A DNA stretch of 64,000 bases. It comes from Thalassia testudinum. Its lineage: Eukaryota > Streptophyta > Magnoliopsida > Alismatales > Hydrocharitaceae. Below, one piece after another: positions 1-12,300 of this stretch. Every line of letters begins with the position of its first letter. Positions within the stretch are counted from its first letter, which is position 1. The position numbers and the translations under genes are program-made. The notes under the pieces are model-generated. The model worked only from the letters and a program-made list of their open reading frames with translations. It made no database searches and was not told where the DNA came from. The stretch spans positions 13,251,501 to 13,315,500 of the forward strand of contig JAZHRO010000054.1 in NCBI GenBank assembly GCA_037157565.1. Reading direction: 5' to 3'.

Positions 1-374
1 AAGAAACATAAAAAAAATCAAATCCAAATCTACAAAAGAAGAACCAGCAAATGCCACCCCTTGCTAATCTCATCCCCACAGAGATGAGGGAGGTGGGGGG
101 ACAAAGGACCAGACTCGACGCTTCGCCTATCAACAGCCCCTTCGAACGGTCTGCTCTCTCCCGCCCTTCACACCTCTGACCATCCCTATGCGGCCGATTG
201 CAAGAAGTGAAATGGACCATTTTGTCCCCATCCTGCCTTGCCCTCCACCGAGCTAACGAGACGAGACTGGGGGCAGTTCCGTCAAATTGGTGCTTCCTTC
301 TCCCGCGCTATTTCGTTGCCCAAACGGAATTCCAAACTTCCAAAGCTGCAAAAGCTACGAGTTAAACCCGACCG
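1..374. other. 3' flank of the PRK gene
   Basis: Sequence downstream of the minus-strand PRK stop codon, presumably 3' UTR and flank. No gene or repeat was recognised here. Confidence 0.5.
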
Positions 375-1099
375 TCACGAGATCCCGACCTCTAAGTTAT
401 CGTCCGCCGGCGGCGGCGGTTGATCCACCGTGGCCACCCTCCCCGACCGCCTGCCCGTCATGTCGGCCACGAGATCGGCCGGTGAGACCGAGACCAACGG
501 CAGCTGCGGCTCCTCCACCTTCCCGGGGTCCGCCACGATCTCCTCTATCCTCCTCTCTGCCTCCTTCATGTCCGGCCGCTTCTCGGGGTTGGGCTCCGTC
601 ATCGCGACCCCGAGGCGCAGCAGCCTCTCCATCCCTCCAGTCGCCGCCTTCTCGGACCCCACGATCTCGGGGTCCACGACCTCCGCCTCGCGGCGCTCCG
701 CGACGGCGGCGGAGACCCACTGGATGACGTTGGTGCCGCCCTTGCCGTTGTTGAGGTACTGGGAGGGGAACTTCCCCGTGAGGAGCTCGAGGATGACGAC
801 CCCGAGGCAGTAGACGTCGGACTTGGCGGACACGTGGCGGTAGTGGACGAACTCTGGCGAGCGGTAGGCGAACATGACCTGCGAGGCCTGCGAAGGGTTG
901 ACGAGGGGCGTGTAGCCGAAGTCCATGATCAGGGGCTCGTACTCGCGCCCGAGGAGGACGTTGCCGGACTTGAGGTTGCCGTGGGGGAGCTCTATGTCGG
1001 AGAGCTCCGCGTGCAGGTACGCCATCCCGCGCGCGAGGCCGCAGATGATCCTCAGGCGGGTCGGCCAGTCCAGCGCCGCGTGGTACGGGCCCCGGTCCC
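375..1099 (-). CDS. PRK: PRK exon 2: C-lobe of kinase and C-terminal tail
   Basis: The acceptor is ATCTCAG (AG at 1101-1100). The exon resumes as Gly-Asp-Arg-Gly and carries HGN, DFG, the APE-like YRSPEF and SDVYCLGVVILELLTGKFP. It ends at TGA 377-375 after ...EVGIS. Joined to exon 1, the total of 2163 nt divides by three. Confidence 0.92.
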
Positions 1100-3761
1100 C
1101 TGAGATATTGGACGAGGAGTTAAACCTTATGCTGTACTCAAGTCCTCCACACAGAGAAATTAATGGCTTTCTTACTCCTTCATCCGATGGCATTAACAAA
1201 GGGTGGGAGAGGAAGTATGCATGTCAACTGTTATATTATTTGATAACGATAATAATACACAAATATTACTTTGTTTGTACTTTTAGACGCAACTTCCAAT
1301 GTAAAACATGAATAGCACACATCATGTTGACGTAACAGTTACTTACAACTAACTTGTCTTATTTTCATAAGACAGGAGATATCATACATGACATATAATA
1401 TATATTATATCATGAAACACTTCAAATACGTTATTGGATGTGATATAATATATTAAATCAACGTAACTTAACGCATCAACTATACATACATAGGCGGTGT
1501 TTGTTTAACGTGTTAATTATTTAATATGTTATTTAATCTTTAATAAGTTCTAGATATGTTAAAGTAGATTTAATACATATTAAAGTTATTCTATTTTTTT
1601 TAAATAACTTTAACAAGTTAAAATATTTAAATGAATTTATTCACTTATTTCATTATTTATTTTATTATTTTCTTATTTCTTCACTTACGTCTAAATTTAT
1701 TTTTCTTACCAAAACAAAATCATAATATACAAAAATAAGTCAGTAAAGTATTTTCGATTCGGTAATGCGTGAATTTCCCAAAAGAATTATCACTCCATTG
1801 TCGTTAAGTATGAAACATGTGACTGAATGACCTATTATATATAAAAAAGCAACGAAGGTTAAGAAGTTGTTTAGTTACTGGAAGTAAAAGTGCCGATGGA
1901 AAAATCAGCGGCTTTTTCGGTATAGGGAACTAAACATCGTACCAGGAAAATAAGCACGACATCATTGAATATATGAATAGAGTAAGATAGTTCCAACAAC
2001 CCTTTAAATGAAATTATCTTAGTTCTAAATTAAGAGGGTACGTAATTCCAAAATAAATTATCCGACGGAAATGGGAGGTTATGGGTTTAAATATCCCGCC
2101 GTTCAAACCGTGCGTAAAGGAAAATTAATTAATTATATTTATATCTACCTCAAAGGATATATACATCCTTCCTCTGCCAAAAAGAAGAAGAAGAAGAAGA
2201 AGAAGAAGAAGAAGAAGAAGAAGAAGGTAAGTGGCATATCCTGGCAAGGTGAGTTTAATTGTTTGGCGCGAAGCGAAGAGGAACCATCTATATAGATAGA
2301 TTATTATCTGCAGTTGGATTTACCGTGTAGGATATAGAGCAAGGTGCCCTTGTCAATGTGCTCGAAGACGAGGAGCTTCTCCTCCTTGCGGTAGTGGTAG
2401 GCGAGTGGGGTGAGGACGTTGGGGTGCCTGAGCCTCCCCAGCCTCCTCATCTCCATGTCGAAGACGTCCTTGCTCAGCCTGTTCATCTCCTTCATCCGCT
2501 TCACCACCACGGCGGCCCCGCTTGCCATCACAGCCTTGTACGCCGACCCGAGCCCGCCGTTCCCGAGCACCTCCGCCGCCGCCTTCATCAGGTCCGGAAG
2601 CCCGAACACACCCTTCTCGTCGTTCACCATCACCAGCTCCGCCACCGCCCCCTTCTTCCCACCCTTGCCCCCGTGTGCCGACCCCGCCCCTTGCTTCTGC
2701 TGCTGCCTCTTCCCGCGGCTCGACGCCGACTCCTCCGCCGCCGCCGCCGCCGCAGCAGCAGCAGCAGCCGCCGCCGGCACCGCCACCTGTACGCCCTCCG
2801 CATAGCCGCCCCCTCCGGCCCGGGGCTGCTCCACCCCCAGCGTCTGGAACCCCCCCTCCCGGTTCCTTTTCGCCGCCGCCGCAACCGAGACCGCTACCAG
2901 CAGTAGCCCCACCACCACCAAACTCACCACTACCGAATTCCCGGAGCCGGAGCCGGAGGCGGAGCCACCGCCGCCGGCTTCCTCCAGAGGCGGCGGCGGC
3001 GGCGGCGGCCGGGTCGGCGGAGTTGGGGCTCCGCAGGGCGGCAGCGGGGGCCCGCAGAGCCCCGCGTTGCCCGCGAAGGACCCGGGGCCGAACCTCGCGA
3101 ACGACGCCGGGACGGGTCCCTCGAGGCGGTTGTTGGAGACGTTGAAGGACTTGAGCGCAGGGAGGGCCGCGTCGGGGATTGCACCGGCGAAGCGGTTGTC
3201 CTCGAGGCGGAGCTCCATGAGGAAGCTGAGCCTGGAGATGGAAGAAGGGATGGGGCCCTCGAAGGCGTTTCCGGAGAGCCAGACCTTCTTCATGTGGGAC
3301 ATCCTCGAGAAGAAGTTGTCGGGGATGGTGCCGGTGAAGCGGTTGCCGGAGAGGTAGATGGACTTGAGGGCGTGCAGCTTGGCGAAGTCCGGGATGGTGC
3401 CGGAGAAGGAATTGTCGTTGAGGCTGATGGAGCGGAGCCAGCGGAGCCTCGCAAGGCTGTCGACGTTGACGGAGCCCGAGAGGCCCATTCCGCCGAGGCG
3501 GAGGCTCGAGACGGAGCCGTGGTAGCACACGACGCGCTGCCACTGCCGGCGGGAGCCGCAGGGGGTGGAGCCGTTGGCCCATGAGGGGAGGAGGGCGTCG
3601 GCTCCCGCCGGGTGGACGAGAGCGGACTTGAGCGCGAGGAGCGCCTCCACCTCGACGGGGCCCATGTCCTCGTCGTCCGCTGCGGGGGACGGGACGATGA
3701 GGGAGAGGGAGAGAAGGAGGAGGAGGAGGAAGGGGAAGGGGAAGCGAGGAGGAGCGGCCAT
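375..3761 (-). CDS. PRK: Pollen-receptor-like LRR receptor kinase, 2 exons (3761-2324, 1099-375)
   Basis: The spliced CDS is 1438 + 725 nt, giving 720 aa with a phase-1 intron. Order of parts: a hydrophobic signal peptide (about residues 1-27), an LRR N-terminal cap with WxxxxC-type residues near 61-79, about five LRRs (about 85-215), a Pro/Gly/Ser linker, a TM helix at about 276-297, a basic stop-transfer (KRNRE), a poly-Ala juxtamembrane run (about 330-342), and a kinase domain from about 390 to 690. The glycine loop LGNGGLGSAYKA, the VAIK-type lysine (K421) and DFG (539-541) are present. The catalytic loop reads HGNLKSGN, so the HRD Arg and Asp are missing, as is typical of the plant PRK clade. 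The motif MRRLGRLRHPNVLTPLAYHYRKEEKLLV is split here as MRRLGRLRHPNV and YHYRKEEKLLV; it is close to known PRKs, which act in pollen-tube perception at the plasma membrane. An in-frame ATG at 4049 exists, but 3761 places the signal peptide at the N-terminus. The family assignment is confident; the exact paralogue is not known. Confidence 0.93.
1100..2323 (-). other. PRK intron (1224 bp)
   Basis: AT-rich intron with GT-AG ends. It holds an (AAG)n tract at 2181-2226. Near 1865-1937 there is a short inverted pair (TTGTTTAGTT ... AACTAAACAT) that may be a tiny MITE. No coding potential is seen. Confidence 0.75.
2181..2226. repeat. (AAG)n microsatellite
   Basis: Uninterrupted GAA/AAG trinucleotide run of about 15 units in the PRK intron. 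Confidence 0.95.
2324..3761 (-). CDS. PRK: PRK exon 1: signal peptide, LRRs, TM, N-lobe of kinase
   Basis: Starts at ATG 3761-3759 and ends after ...LLYILH plus the first base of a Gly codon. The donor is G|GTAAAT (GT at 2323-2322). The exon is very GC-rich with microsatellite-like Ala/Gly/Glu codon runs. Confidence 0.92.
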
Positions 3762-6216
3762 GAGATGGAACCGCTGCCTCCTCCTCCTCTGACGGCGTTT
3801 TGATTTGGTTATGTCCAATCTCTCCTCCTCCTCCTCCTCCTCTTCTTCCTGTTGTGGTTTCGCCAGTCTTGTTGTGCTATCAATCTGTCTTCCTACGTTG
3901 TGTGCAGTGGCGGTTGGCTTCTCCTCCTCCTCCTCCTCCACTCTCCGTGGGGTCATTGGTGGTGTGGTTGGTTTCTTTTCTTCCCGGCGCCACAGAGGAA
4001 GGAGGGAGGGGAGGTGAGTGGATGATGGGGGAAGGGAGAGGGGTGCCAAGAATAGAGCAGGTGGGGGAGACCGTTGGTGGACATTGGTTCGGACGGGGTC
4101 AACGCCTGGAATTTGTACCTGTCAATGGGTAGACCCTTTCCCTTTCTTTTTTGTTCGCTTGTCTGGTGAGGAGGGAGGAGCAGGAGGCTTTGACTGGCTG
4201 GGATCTTCGGTTCTATAATTGGGAATTGATAGGATAGAACTGGGAGAATTACGTTTCTTAGACCCACACTTCACACAAACCTTTTCCCCCGCGCGATACC
4301 TCGAAAGAAGGATGAGGTCGGTGGTGTATTTTGGTGACTGAGCCCTATAGCGCTGTGTAAAATCGGTTTCAACAGGTTGCGTAGTTTTTCGAACCTGACA
4401 GAAATTTTGATTATTACAAAAGAATCAGAAACAAATTAATTTAGAACCAGACTGGCCGATTCAAATTTTAGTTCGTTAAATTTATCTCGATTTCAATTAT
4501 AACAGGTTTTGAGTTTTGTTTGTATCATCAGCAACAAAGTTAATAATGATTCACGATTTCATAATAAGGCTACAGTTAGTAGAAGGATGATAATTATATT
4601 GAAATAAAACATTATAGAAATAAATGGAGAGAGCTGTTTAGTTAGAATATATAAATAAGTAATGAAATAAAATGATTAATATTGTGATAAGATATTTACA
4701 TATGATTTTTTAATATTATAATATAAATGTAAATCGATTAATATATTATAATGAAAATATTTTAATAGATATATTTTATTAAAATGAATGTATTTTATTA
4801 TATTTTAATGTTAATGTAATATGGTAAAACAATTTGATATTAATGTTACTCCATGAAGTTAAACAAATCATATTTTTTATTTTAAAATTAATTCTTCAAC
4901 ATTAATATTTTCATTATATTATCATATTTTATTAAAGGATAACCTTCGAGTTACTCCCCGTGGCAACTATTACTTCAAATTAATGTCACTTCGCTAAGTG
5001 TGCAATTGTCCACCCTTTCACACGCGGACACACGTATACATGGTGAAAGAGAATGGATTTGTTTTGAATAATTTGATTTTTCCAAATAAAAAAACCAATA
5101 GCCAAATCGCAAATTCAGTTTTCCAAAAATAGTGAACCAATTAACCAAAAAATACGGATCTTTTCACGATGGTCTAATTCCGTTGTTGCATTCCATTTGA
5201 TTTTCAATTATTTTTTCACGACCCTCTTGAGCCCTCGATAATGTTTAAAACATCCAACATAACTACACTATACATGAAGGCTAAATATGGTAAACATGGT
5301 ATTTAATCACACAATCTCTATATACCAATGGAAAACATGGATGACTTTCCAACAAAACATTAGCTTAGAAAAAACCACGACCACAGCTAGAACAATTATA
5401 GCAATAATAGGAGTTTGTTAAACCATCATGCATTTGAGCGGTCACAACCTTATAACCACTGCGACGTAACTCAAATGCAAAAACAAATGGAGGTTCAGTG
5501 AGATCACCATCCTCACATGTTGGGTGTAAGCCACATCTATGTATATGCAGTTAAAAGCCATGATGATAGTTAAGAATGTTCGCAATTGATCCTACGTTGG
5601 GCTAATGGGCAGAATTGGCCCAATAAGCAGCTCTTTTTCCCGTGTATGCATACGAAGATCTCGACAAGTTCCGAATTTTATGCTTAAATAGAGGTTTTGG
5701 AAGACAATCAGTACCTGACAACTTCAATTCTTAAGATAAACATGTACCAAACAATAAAAGCGTCATTAATCAGGGCAAAGCATAGATAATACTCAACATT
5801 ATCCCGGTGCTCTCTTCAGAAGGTGACTGTCCTCTGTACTCCGAATCCACGGTCTACCTCAAGCGATGGCAGAGTATAGATAATACAAAAGATACATTTT
5901 ACAAGCAGTCAGGCAGAAACCATTCCCGAGCTTCGCCAAGTCACAGCAGCATGATTCCACGTTTCACTATCTCATTATGGTAAGATTATATACACAGCTA
6001 GTTTTTGGATTCATCAATATAGGGTGAAGCTGTAGTTGGAATCTGGCGTTGAGTAACCCCCTAGCATTGATCATGGTATTAATCCGCATTGAAAATTTGC
6101 ATGGCCGAGGATGTTCATGGTGCTTGCAATAATATAAGCCATAAAAAGCTCCCCAAAAATTACAAGCCTACCACCGCTGCTAGCCCATCAATTAATTAGC
6201 ACACCCTTCTCAAGCC
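3762..6216. other. Intergenic region: PRK promoter side and ORN 3' flank
   Basis: Upstream of PRK, (TCC)n-rich DNA runs to about 3960 (probable 5' leader). AT-rich DNA follows from about 4400 to 4950. At about 4632-4870 a weak inverted pair (CTGTTTAGTTA ... AGTTAAACAAA) could mark a MITE. The 4950-6216 segment has no recognisable gene; its last part is probably the 3' UTR or flank of the oligoribonuclease gene. Confidence 0.5.
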
Positions 6217-6335
6217 TCACTTCTTTTTCACCTCCTTGAATATGTTCGCCTTGTAATACTTCAGTTCTTGTATGCTTTCCTCTATGTCATCCAAAGCCCT
6301 GTGCTTGTTTTTCTTAGGGGGTGCCCTTTTGTAAT
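6217..6335 (-). CDS. ORN: ORN exon 8 (ExoIII motif, stop)
   Basis: Encodes [20 protein letters not shown] and [19 protein letters not shown], then TGA at 6219-6217. The His and last Asp of DEDDh are in HRALDD. The acceptor is GATGCAG. Confidence 0.96.
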
Positions 6336-9300
6336 CTGCATCCATGAAAACCAAATAGTATTTTATTGTTAGGTTGAATGGCCACAGATAAATACGAAGT
6401 CCAAGGGTGAAAAACCTGATGTCTATTATTATCATAATAAGTCATTCTAAAACTAAAGTAGGATAACATGAATGCAGATCTTTGATCGAGTTAAGATAAT
6501 AGGCAATATAATGTCGGAAGGAAAAGAAAGTTATGAATCACAACTTTCAATATTTGCAAGGTGAAGACCACGAAACGACATCCTCCACCATGAACAAGCT
6601 CAAGTGAATATGGTGATGCAAATTATCTGGAACACACCTCATGTGAATGCCATGCACATGCCACGCTTATGTACTGTGTACAATTAATTGTATGTTTCGA
6701 AGAATCTAAGTTTTTTTATGGACTGCTGGCATTAATATAATGTAAGTTTTTAATTCCAAACAAATACAAGATCAGGAACAAGAAGATACCACTCAAATCT
6801 AAAGGGAGATAGTGTCAGAACACAGCAAGCAGAAATACTTGCAGCAGTATGAGTAAGAATATCCAAAATGGTAGAAATATTTCAACAGAAGTGAAGATGC
6901 AGGTCAGCGCAAAGAAAGATAATCCAGTGGTACCAAGAGATAGAACAGCAGGAATTGGATGCAAGATTAGTGAGAGACATGCACAATATATATTATGATG
7001 GCTTGGACATCTAGAGAAATGATGAAGAGATGCAATATCGTAAAAAGAGTGAGAAATTGGATAATAACCACCATAAAAAATGGAGGTAAAGTATTGATAG
7101 TAAAAATAAAGCAAGAAATTGCCTTCTAATGAAAAGTGCAACCATGGCATGATCAATTACAGTTGCAACTAAAAACCATGTCTTCTATATAAATGATTTA
7201 CATGCAAGATAACCACATATATCACACTCATCACTAGATAAGCTTTTATGATCACTAATAACCGAAAGCATCCTAAGCAGACAAAGCAAAACAACATTTC
7301 TTTTCCAGACTATTTTTTGTGCAGATTGTTAAGGGTTGTTTACAGGCAATTAATCAAAATCAGGCTACTATATCATTGATGGTAATTTCAACATACCTCA
7401 ATCTTGATTATGGTACATGCATTGCGAAGATTTAGATCCCATCACAAGATTCTTCTTTTCTTTTTTTTTTCTTTATGACTCGCAGACAGAAATGGTGGCC
7501 TGAACTTCGCTTTGCGAGGAAAACTTCAAACTCTGGACTGAACCCATTTTTCATCGAGAAATGGAGGCAGAGGTGGATGAAACTACTAAAGGACATTTTG
7601 GGCTACCTTGGGTTCCCTTGCCCCCAAGTGGGCAAATGCCCTCGTGGTGTGCTTGATGGGGGCCACTTCATTTCCCTAAGGATTGCTAAATCCCCTTCCT
7701 TATCCCCATGTGCAAACTAGCACTTAAAATCTGATTATGCACTTGAAGCAGCACAATCAATTCACACGCATGCACTAAGGGGTAGAGAAAAATTCTCCAT
7801 CTGTTTCTCCTTGAAGATCATGAATGCAGTATTATTTTTTTTCATGTAACAATCAGGAATAGCAAATACCAACAAGTTTCTCCAGTCATTATTTGCATCC
7901 AAGAATCTAGGCAAAAAGTCCTTGTTTTCTTCACGGATTACTTTCTCAACGTCGATGTCGCTTGGGCATCTAATGGTGTTCTTCTTTCACGACAGAAGTA
8001 TGTGATGGATCTTTAGAAGGCAAAAAATCAGGTTGTAAACCTGCCTCCACACCCATGGATGCAATGGTTTGACTAGATGTCCACTTCTTACCATGATACT
8101 AGATGCTACTGAAGCCTTGGTTGGGAAACTTCTCTCCTTGACAGTGACTCACCTCAACATTTTTTTTCCCCTTGGCCGGATCAGTTAACACATGGACAAG
8201 TTGTACCAGATACGTGGTAAGCTGCTTGCCAGATTCTATGAGATCTTAAATTGTCTCAAGGACAGAGGATGAACAGAGATCCATGGCGATCGCATTGTCT
8301 CAACGGATAGCGATTACGATAAGGAACCACAACCTTCCGAAGTTCTGCTTAAATGGAACATGCACTTGAAGTTTGCAGTGTCTACTCCGAAGAAATCAAC
8401 CATTTCACCAAGGGCATTTGGGATTCAACCAATCCCTGGGAGCTAGAGAAAGAACTCGGCAACCTCGGAATAGGCCTAAAGTTTCTTTTGTTGAGAACAG
8501 ATTTACCCAAGTTTTTCTTTGTTTACATTTTCACGTTGGAAAGTCATGATTTGATCAATCTTTAGACAGTTCCAATCCTCTGCAACGCATGATTTGGATT
8601 TTTTTTTTTTGTTTGAATGGTATGATTTGGATATTAGAGAGGCTAGGAAACGACTTGGAACAATCACCAAGTCATTTTGGAGAAACTGGAGTGTGTAAAA
8701 TCCAACCAGACAGGGCCCTTCTCACAGACATAGCAGGCCATAAGACTATATAGCAGATTATGTGAGTATTTCAGGGAAGAAGACGACAGCTCTGTTTAGA
8801 GCCATTGCTGACTATGATGGGGCATATCCAGCTATGCAATTTAAATAATGAGAGAAATAATCTGGAACTAACCTAGGCTATTCCAACTTGTGAATATTAA
8901 TTAAATAAGGAACAGCGGGCTACAAATGGTAGCATAATCGGCTATGTGAGGCGAGTCCTGAGGAGGGCTTCTTGCCATATCAGGTGGAAGAGGGTTCCGC
9001 GATGGTCGCTGGAGCACTGCTTCCTTGGTAAGGGTCGTCAAAGCACCGCCACGATCACCAAGACCCTAGATCCACTCACTGGAGACCAACCGACAAGAGG
9101 GGGTTCACTGCAGGGAACCACGTCATGCACAAGGCTCGTGTAGAGATCTTTAACACATACTACGCATGCGGAAGACCTCCACAAAGAAGAAATAACGGGA
9201 TCAAACCCACTTCGATACCATGTTGAAAATGAAAAGAATAGCAATCACACGAACACAGAATTATGTGGAAAACCCTTCTCAATGGAAGGGAAAAACCAAG

Positions 9301-12300
9301 AGAATGGATACCTAGCACTCACTAGCAGCTAGGGTTTTCTTTTCATTTCCAACTGGAGCACTAGGGTTTTCTTTTCTTTTCCAACTTGAACAAAAAGTGA
9401 GGGGTATTGCAGTATTTACAGACCCTTCAAATGGATCCAAACCCTGAGAACCAATTACCTGGTTACACATACAACTCAACATCTCCCAACCTAACATGAC
9501 GGATTTACATACTCCAACTTGAGAGGAAATATTAGAGATTTAGTTGTTTAATTATATATTCTCCAACTTCAGGCGAAAGCTACAAATTTGGTTGTTTAAT
9601 CATATTTTCTTTATAATCCTAGTCATAGTCTGTTTTCATTTATATGTTCCTTATTGTTCCTCTTCATTTTCTGTTTAGACCTCTATGTAATTCCTCCTTG
9701 GATGCTCATCTGTATACAAAGGACACAACCCTTCAGAGATATCAAAGCAATGTCATTCGCATAGAGATTCATTGCTAGGAACTGACTAACAGCATTCCTG
9801 TCACGTCTTACTCTCAAATAAGTATTGCACCTGAGATGTGTCTATTTTGTTAACCTGGATAAAGTCTATGCATTGAGATATCAGGAACAGCTAAGTAAAT
9901 GATTACCTCCATAGAACCATCGAATGCATAAGGCTTTTACACTGCTAACATCTACAAGAACATGATGGAAAAGACCTGCCAACTCTGGCATATATTTCTG
10001 CAAAAAAAAAAAGCAGTGCAGTGAAAAACAGTGCATGCGCTAAGGTAATTCTTATCCAGAATATGCATTGGAAGATAAAAATAACTTAGGCGTAGCCAAT
10101 TAAGGTCACGTGTTGCCCCATCTGCCACTTGATTTATTTGATGAACAAACAGAAGCACAATATACAGTAAAAGCTACAACTAAAATGAGATTCGTTTGAA
10201 AATGAACTAAATAGAGATTTTAACTGATAGAAAATGCAGTCATGGGCTAGCATTATTTTTACTGTATTAGCTAGCATCAATGAGAATTATTTCTACTGTG
10301 GTAACCAGAATCAATAATCACATAATTTCAGTAATTATATCAAATAAATCACCAGTGCAGTGGCAGATATATGCCATGGCTTTATAATTCATCAAAACCA
10401 CATCCCCAATTCAAAAAAGCATGTCTAGTTACAAGTTCTTTAAGTAAATGCTATGGACAGAGAAGTTCCATATCAGTTTTCAGGTAATTTGTAACAATCA
10501 AACAGAAATTTCTAGCACAAATGTGAGATCATTCATAACTATGAGACAGAATTATGCAGCAGACAAGTAAGATAATCGGCAGGTCACCAGCAGTCCAGAA
10601 GAGGAGGCTGGAGACACATTCCCGTTCATGACTGTCATTGGTAGCCTTTGACAACAAAAACTGCAATTGATAGATCGTTCATCACATTGGTAGCAGCCTT
10701 TAAAAACAAAAGCTGCAACTGATAGCTTGTTGTTCCAACATCTAGTCTATTAGCCAGGCACTATATTTCAATAATGGTGGACAATTATTTTCAAGACTTG
10801 CTAATCCAATTAGCATCTATAATGTCAATCACCCCTTCCAATAATTCCTTCTTCAGAAACAGAAATAAGTCACAGAATTGATTCAAAGAAAACTTCTATC
10901 ACTAAATAGATCCTTTAGAGGTATAAGACAATAGGGAAAAGGGTCATGGCTGTAGCCTACAAATCAACTCCCTGTGGACTAATCCTTTGCTAAAAAAAAA
11001 ACCTCCCCATGGGCTATAATCCAAGAAAAGGTTGTGACCCATGGGCCTTGTACCTCAATGAAATAATGCTCTGTCAGAATTCAACCCATGGCTGAAAATT
11101 TCTCATTCCTTCCCCCCAGGGCCCATGCCTTTCCTCCATCCCAATATGGCTAATTGATGATCTTATCGGATCATTCAACATTGTCTTTATGCAACTGCCT
11201 CGCAGTCCTCACCAACTAGCCAATCAGCCTGAGCTCGGCATTTAACTAACGCTATAGGGTATGAGCACGGTTTCGTAAGTGTATGCAGTGCTCAGTCGGA
11301 CAATTCACAGCATAAGAAATATTTGGCACACGGAAGGGTATGTTGTTTTGTATTTTTAACTAATTAAAATATAGAATAATGATTTGTACTATTAATCAGG
11401 CCAGAACATTGGTAGTAGGATAAAAATATGATAATTAGCACACAAACAGCCACATTTTAGAAAACAATTACACAGTATAACCAAAAGATAGGGTCTTAAA
11501 CAAAGCATAAATAAAATATTCTAACTTAAAACATACCATCGTAGAGTGCATGGTGTCAAAGGTTCAGATATCGCACAAGGATATATGATGTATCATGCAG
11601 AGAATGTTGGGGATTTACACTTCTATGAATCATATAATTGGATTTAGTAACATATCCAAATTCAGTCCATTCAATATTCAGGCAAGCACTCAGAAGATTG
11701 CGCAGACCATGAGTGTGCAAAGAATATGCAGTCTGGCCAAGTAGACAATCAATGCAAATACTTACACTTGAGAGACCCAACTCTTCCCTGACATGGCACC
11801 TCCTGAAAACCAAAGCAAGGCCCTCCCTCATGTGCATTTTGCAAGCAAAGGGAGGTAAGAGTTACTCATGAAGATGTGCAGGAATTTTTGAGACAAGCTG
11901 AACCTGGGAAAGGATGAGCTTGTGGCTGTTTTCATAGTTGAAATGTGGCTGAAGGATCTTAGCGGTTCTACTGAAATGGAGATCAAAGGACGCCATTTTT
12001 CTTTTACCCTGCACCCCTTAATTGGACATTTTAACAGAACTTTGTCTCCTTGGATGAGCACCAATGAGAGCATGCAGGGGCAATTACTGTTGGTTTCTTT
12101 GGCATAGATGAAAGTTGATTGAAGAAGCAGGGTGACTACATGGAGATGTCAATGGACATTGCGTGAAGTGGCAGCCAGAAAAGGAGTATGGGAGCAGTAG
12201 CAGCCAGCAGAATTTAAGAGCTAGGGACAGTGGCAGGCAAAGCCAGATATCAGGATGTGAATAGGGTCTGCAGTGGCCAGCAGCAACCAGCAGGTGGAAA

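Noticed and set aside
2353..3582. Long minus-strand open frame of 409 aa and plus-strand Pro/Ala-rich frames over the kinase exon
   Set aside because: Shadow frames of GC-rich PRK exon 1 with low-complexity Arg/Pro/Gly text and no domain.
3762..4049. N-terminal extension of PRK by 96 residues (start at 4049)
   Set aside because: It would bury the signal peptide behind a Glu-rich low-complexity leader; the frame is open because of TCC repeats.
7475..7720. Small gene in ORN intron 7 (81 aa)
   Set aside because: No recognisable domain, no splice or promoter support, and within an intron on the other strand.
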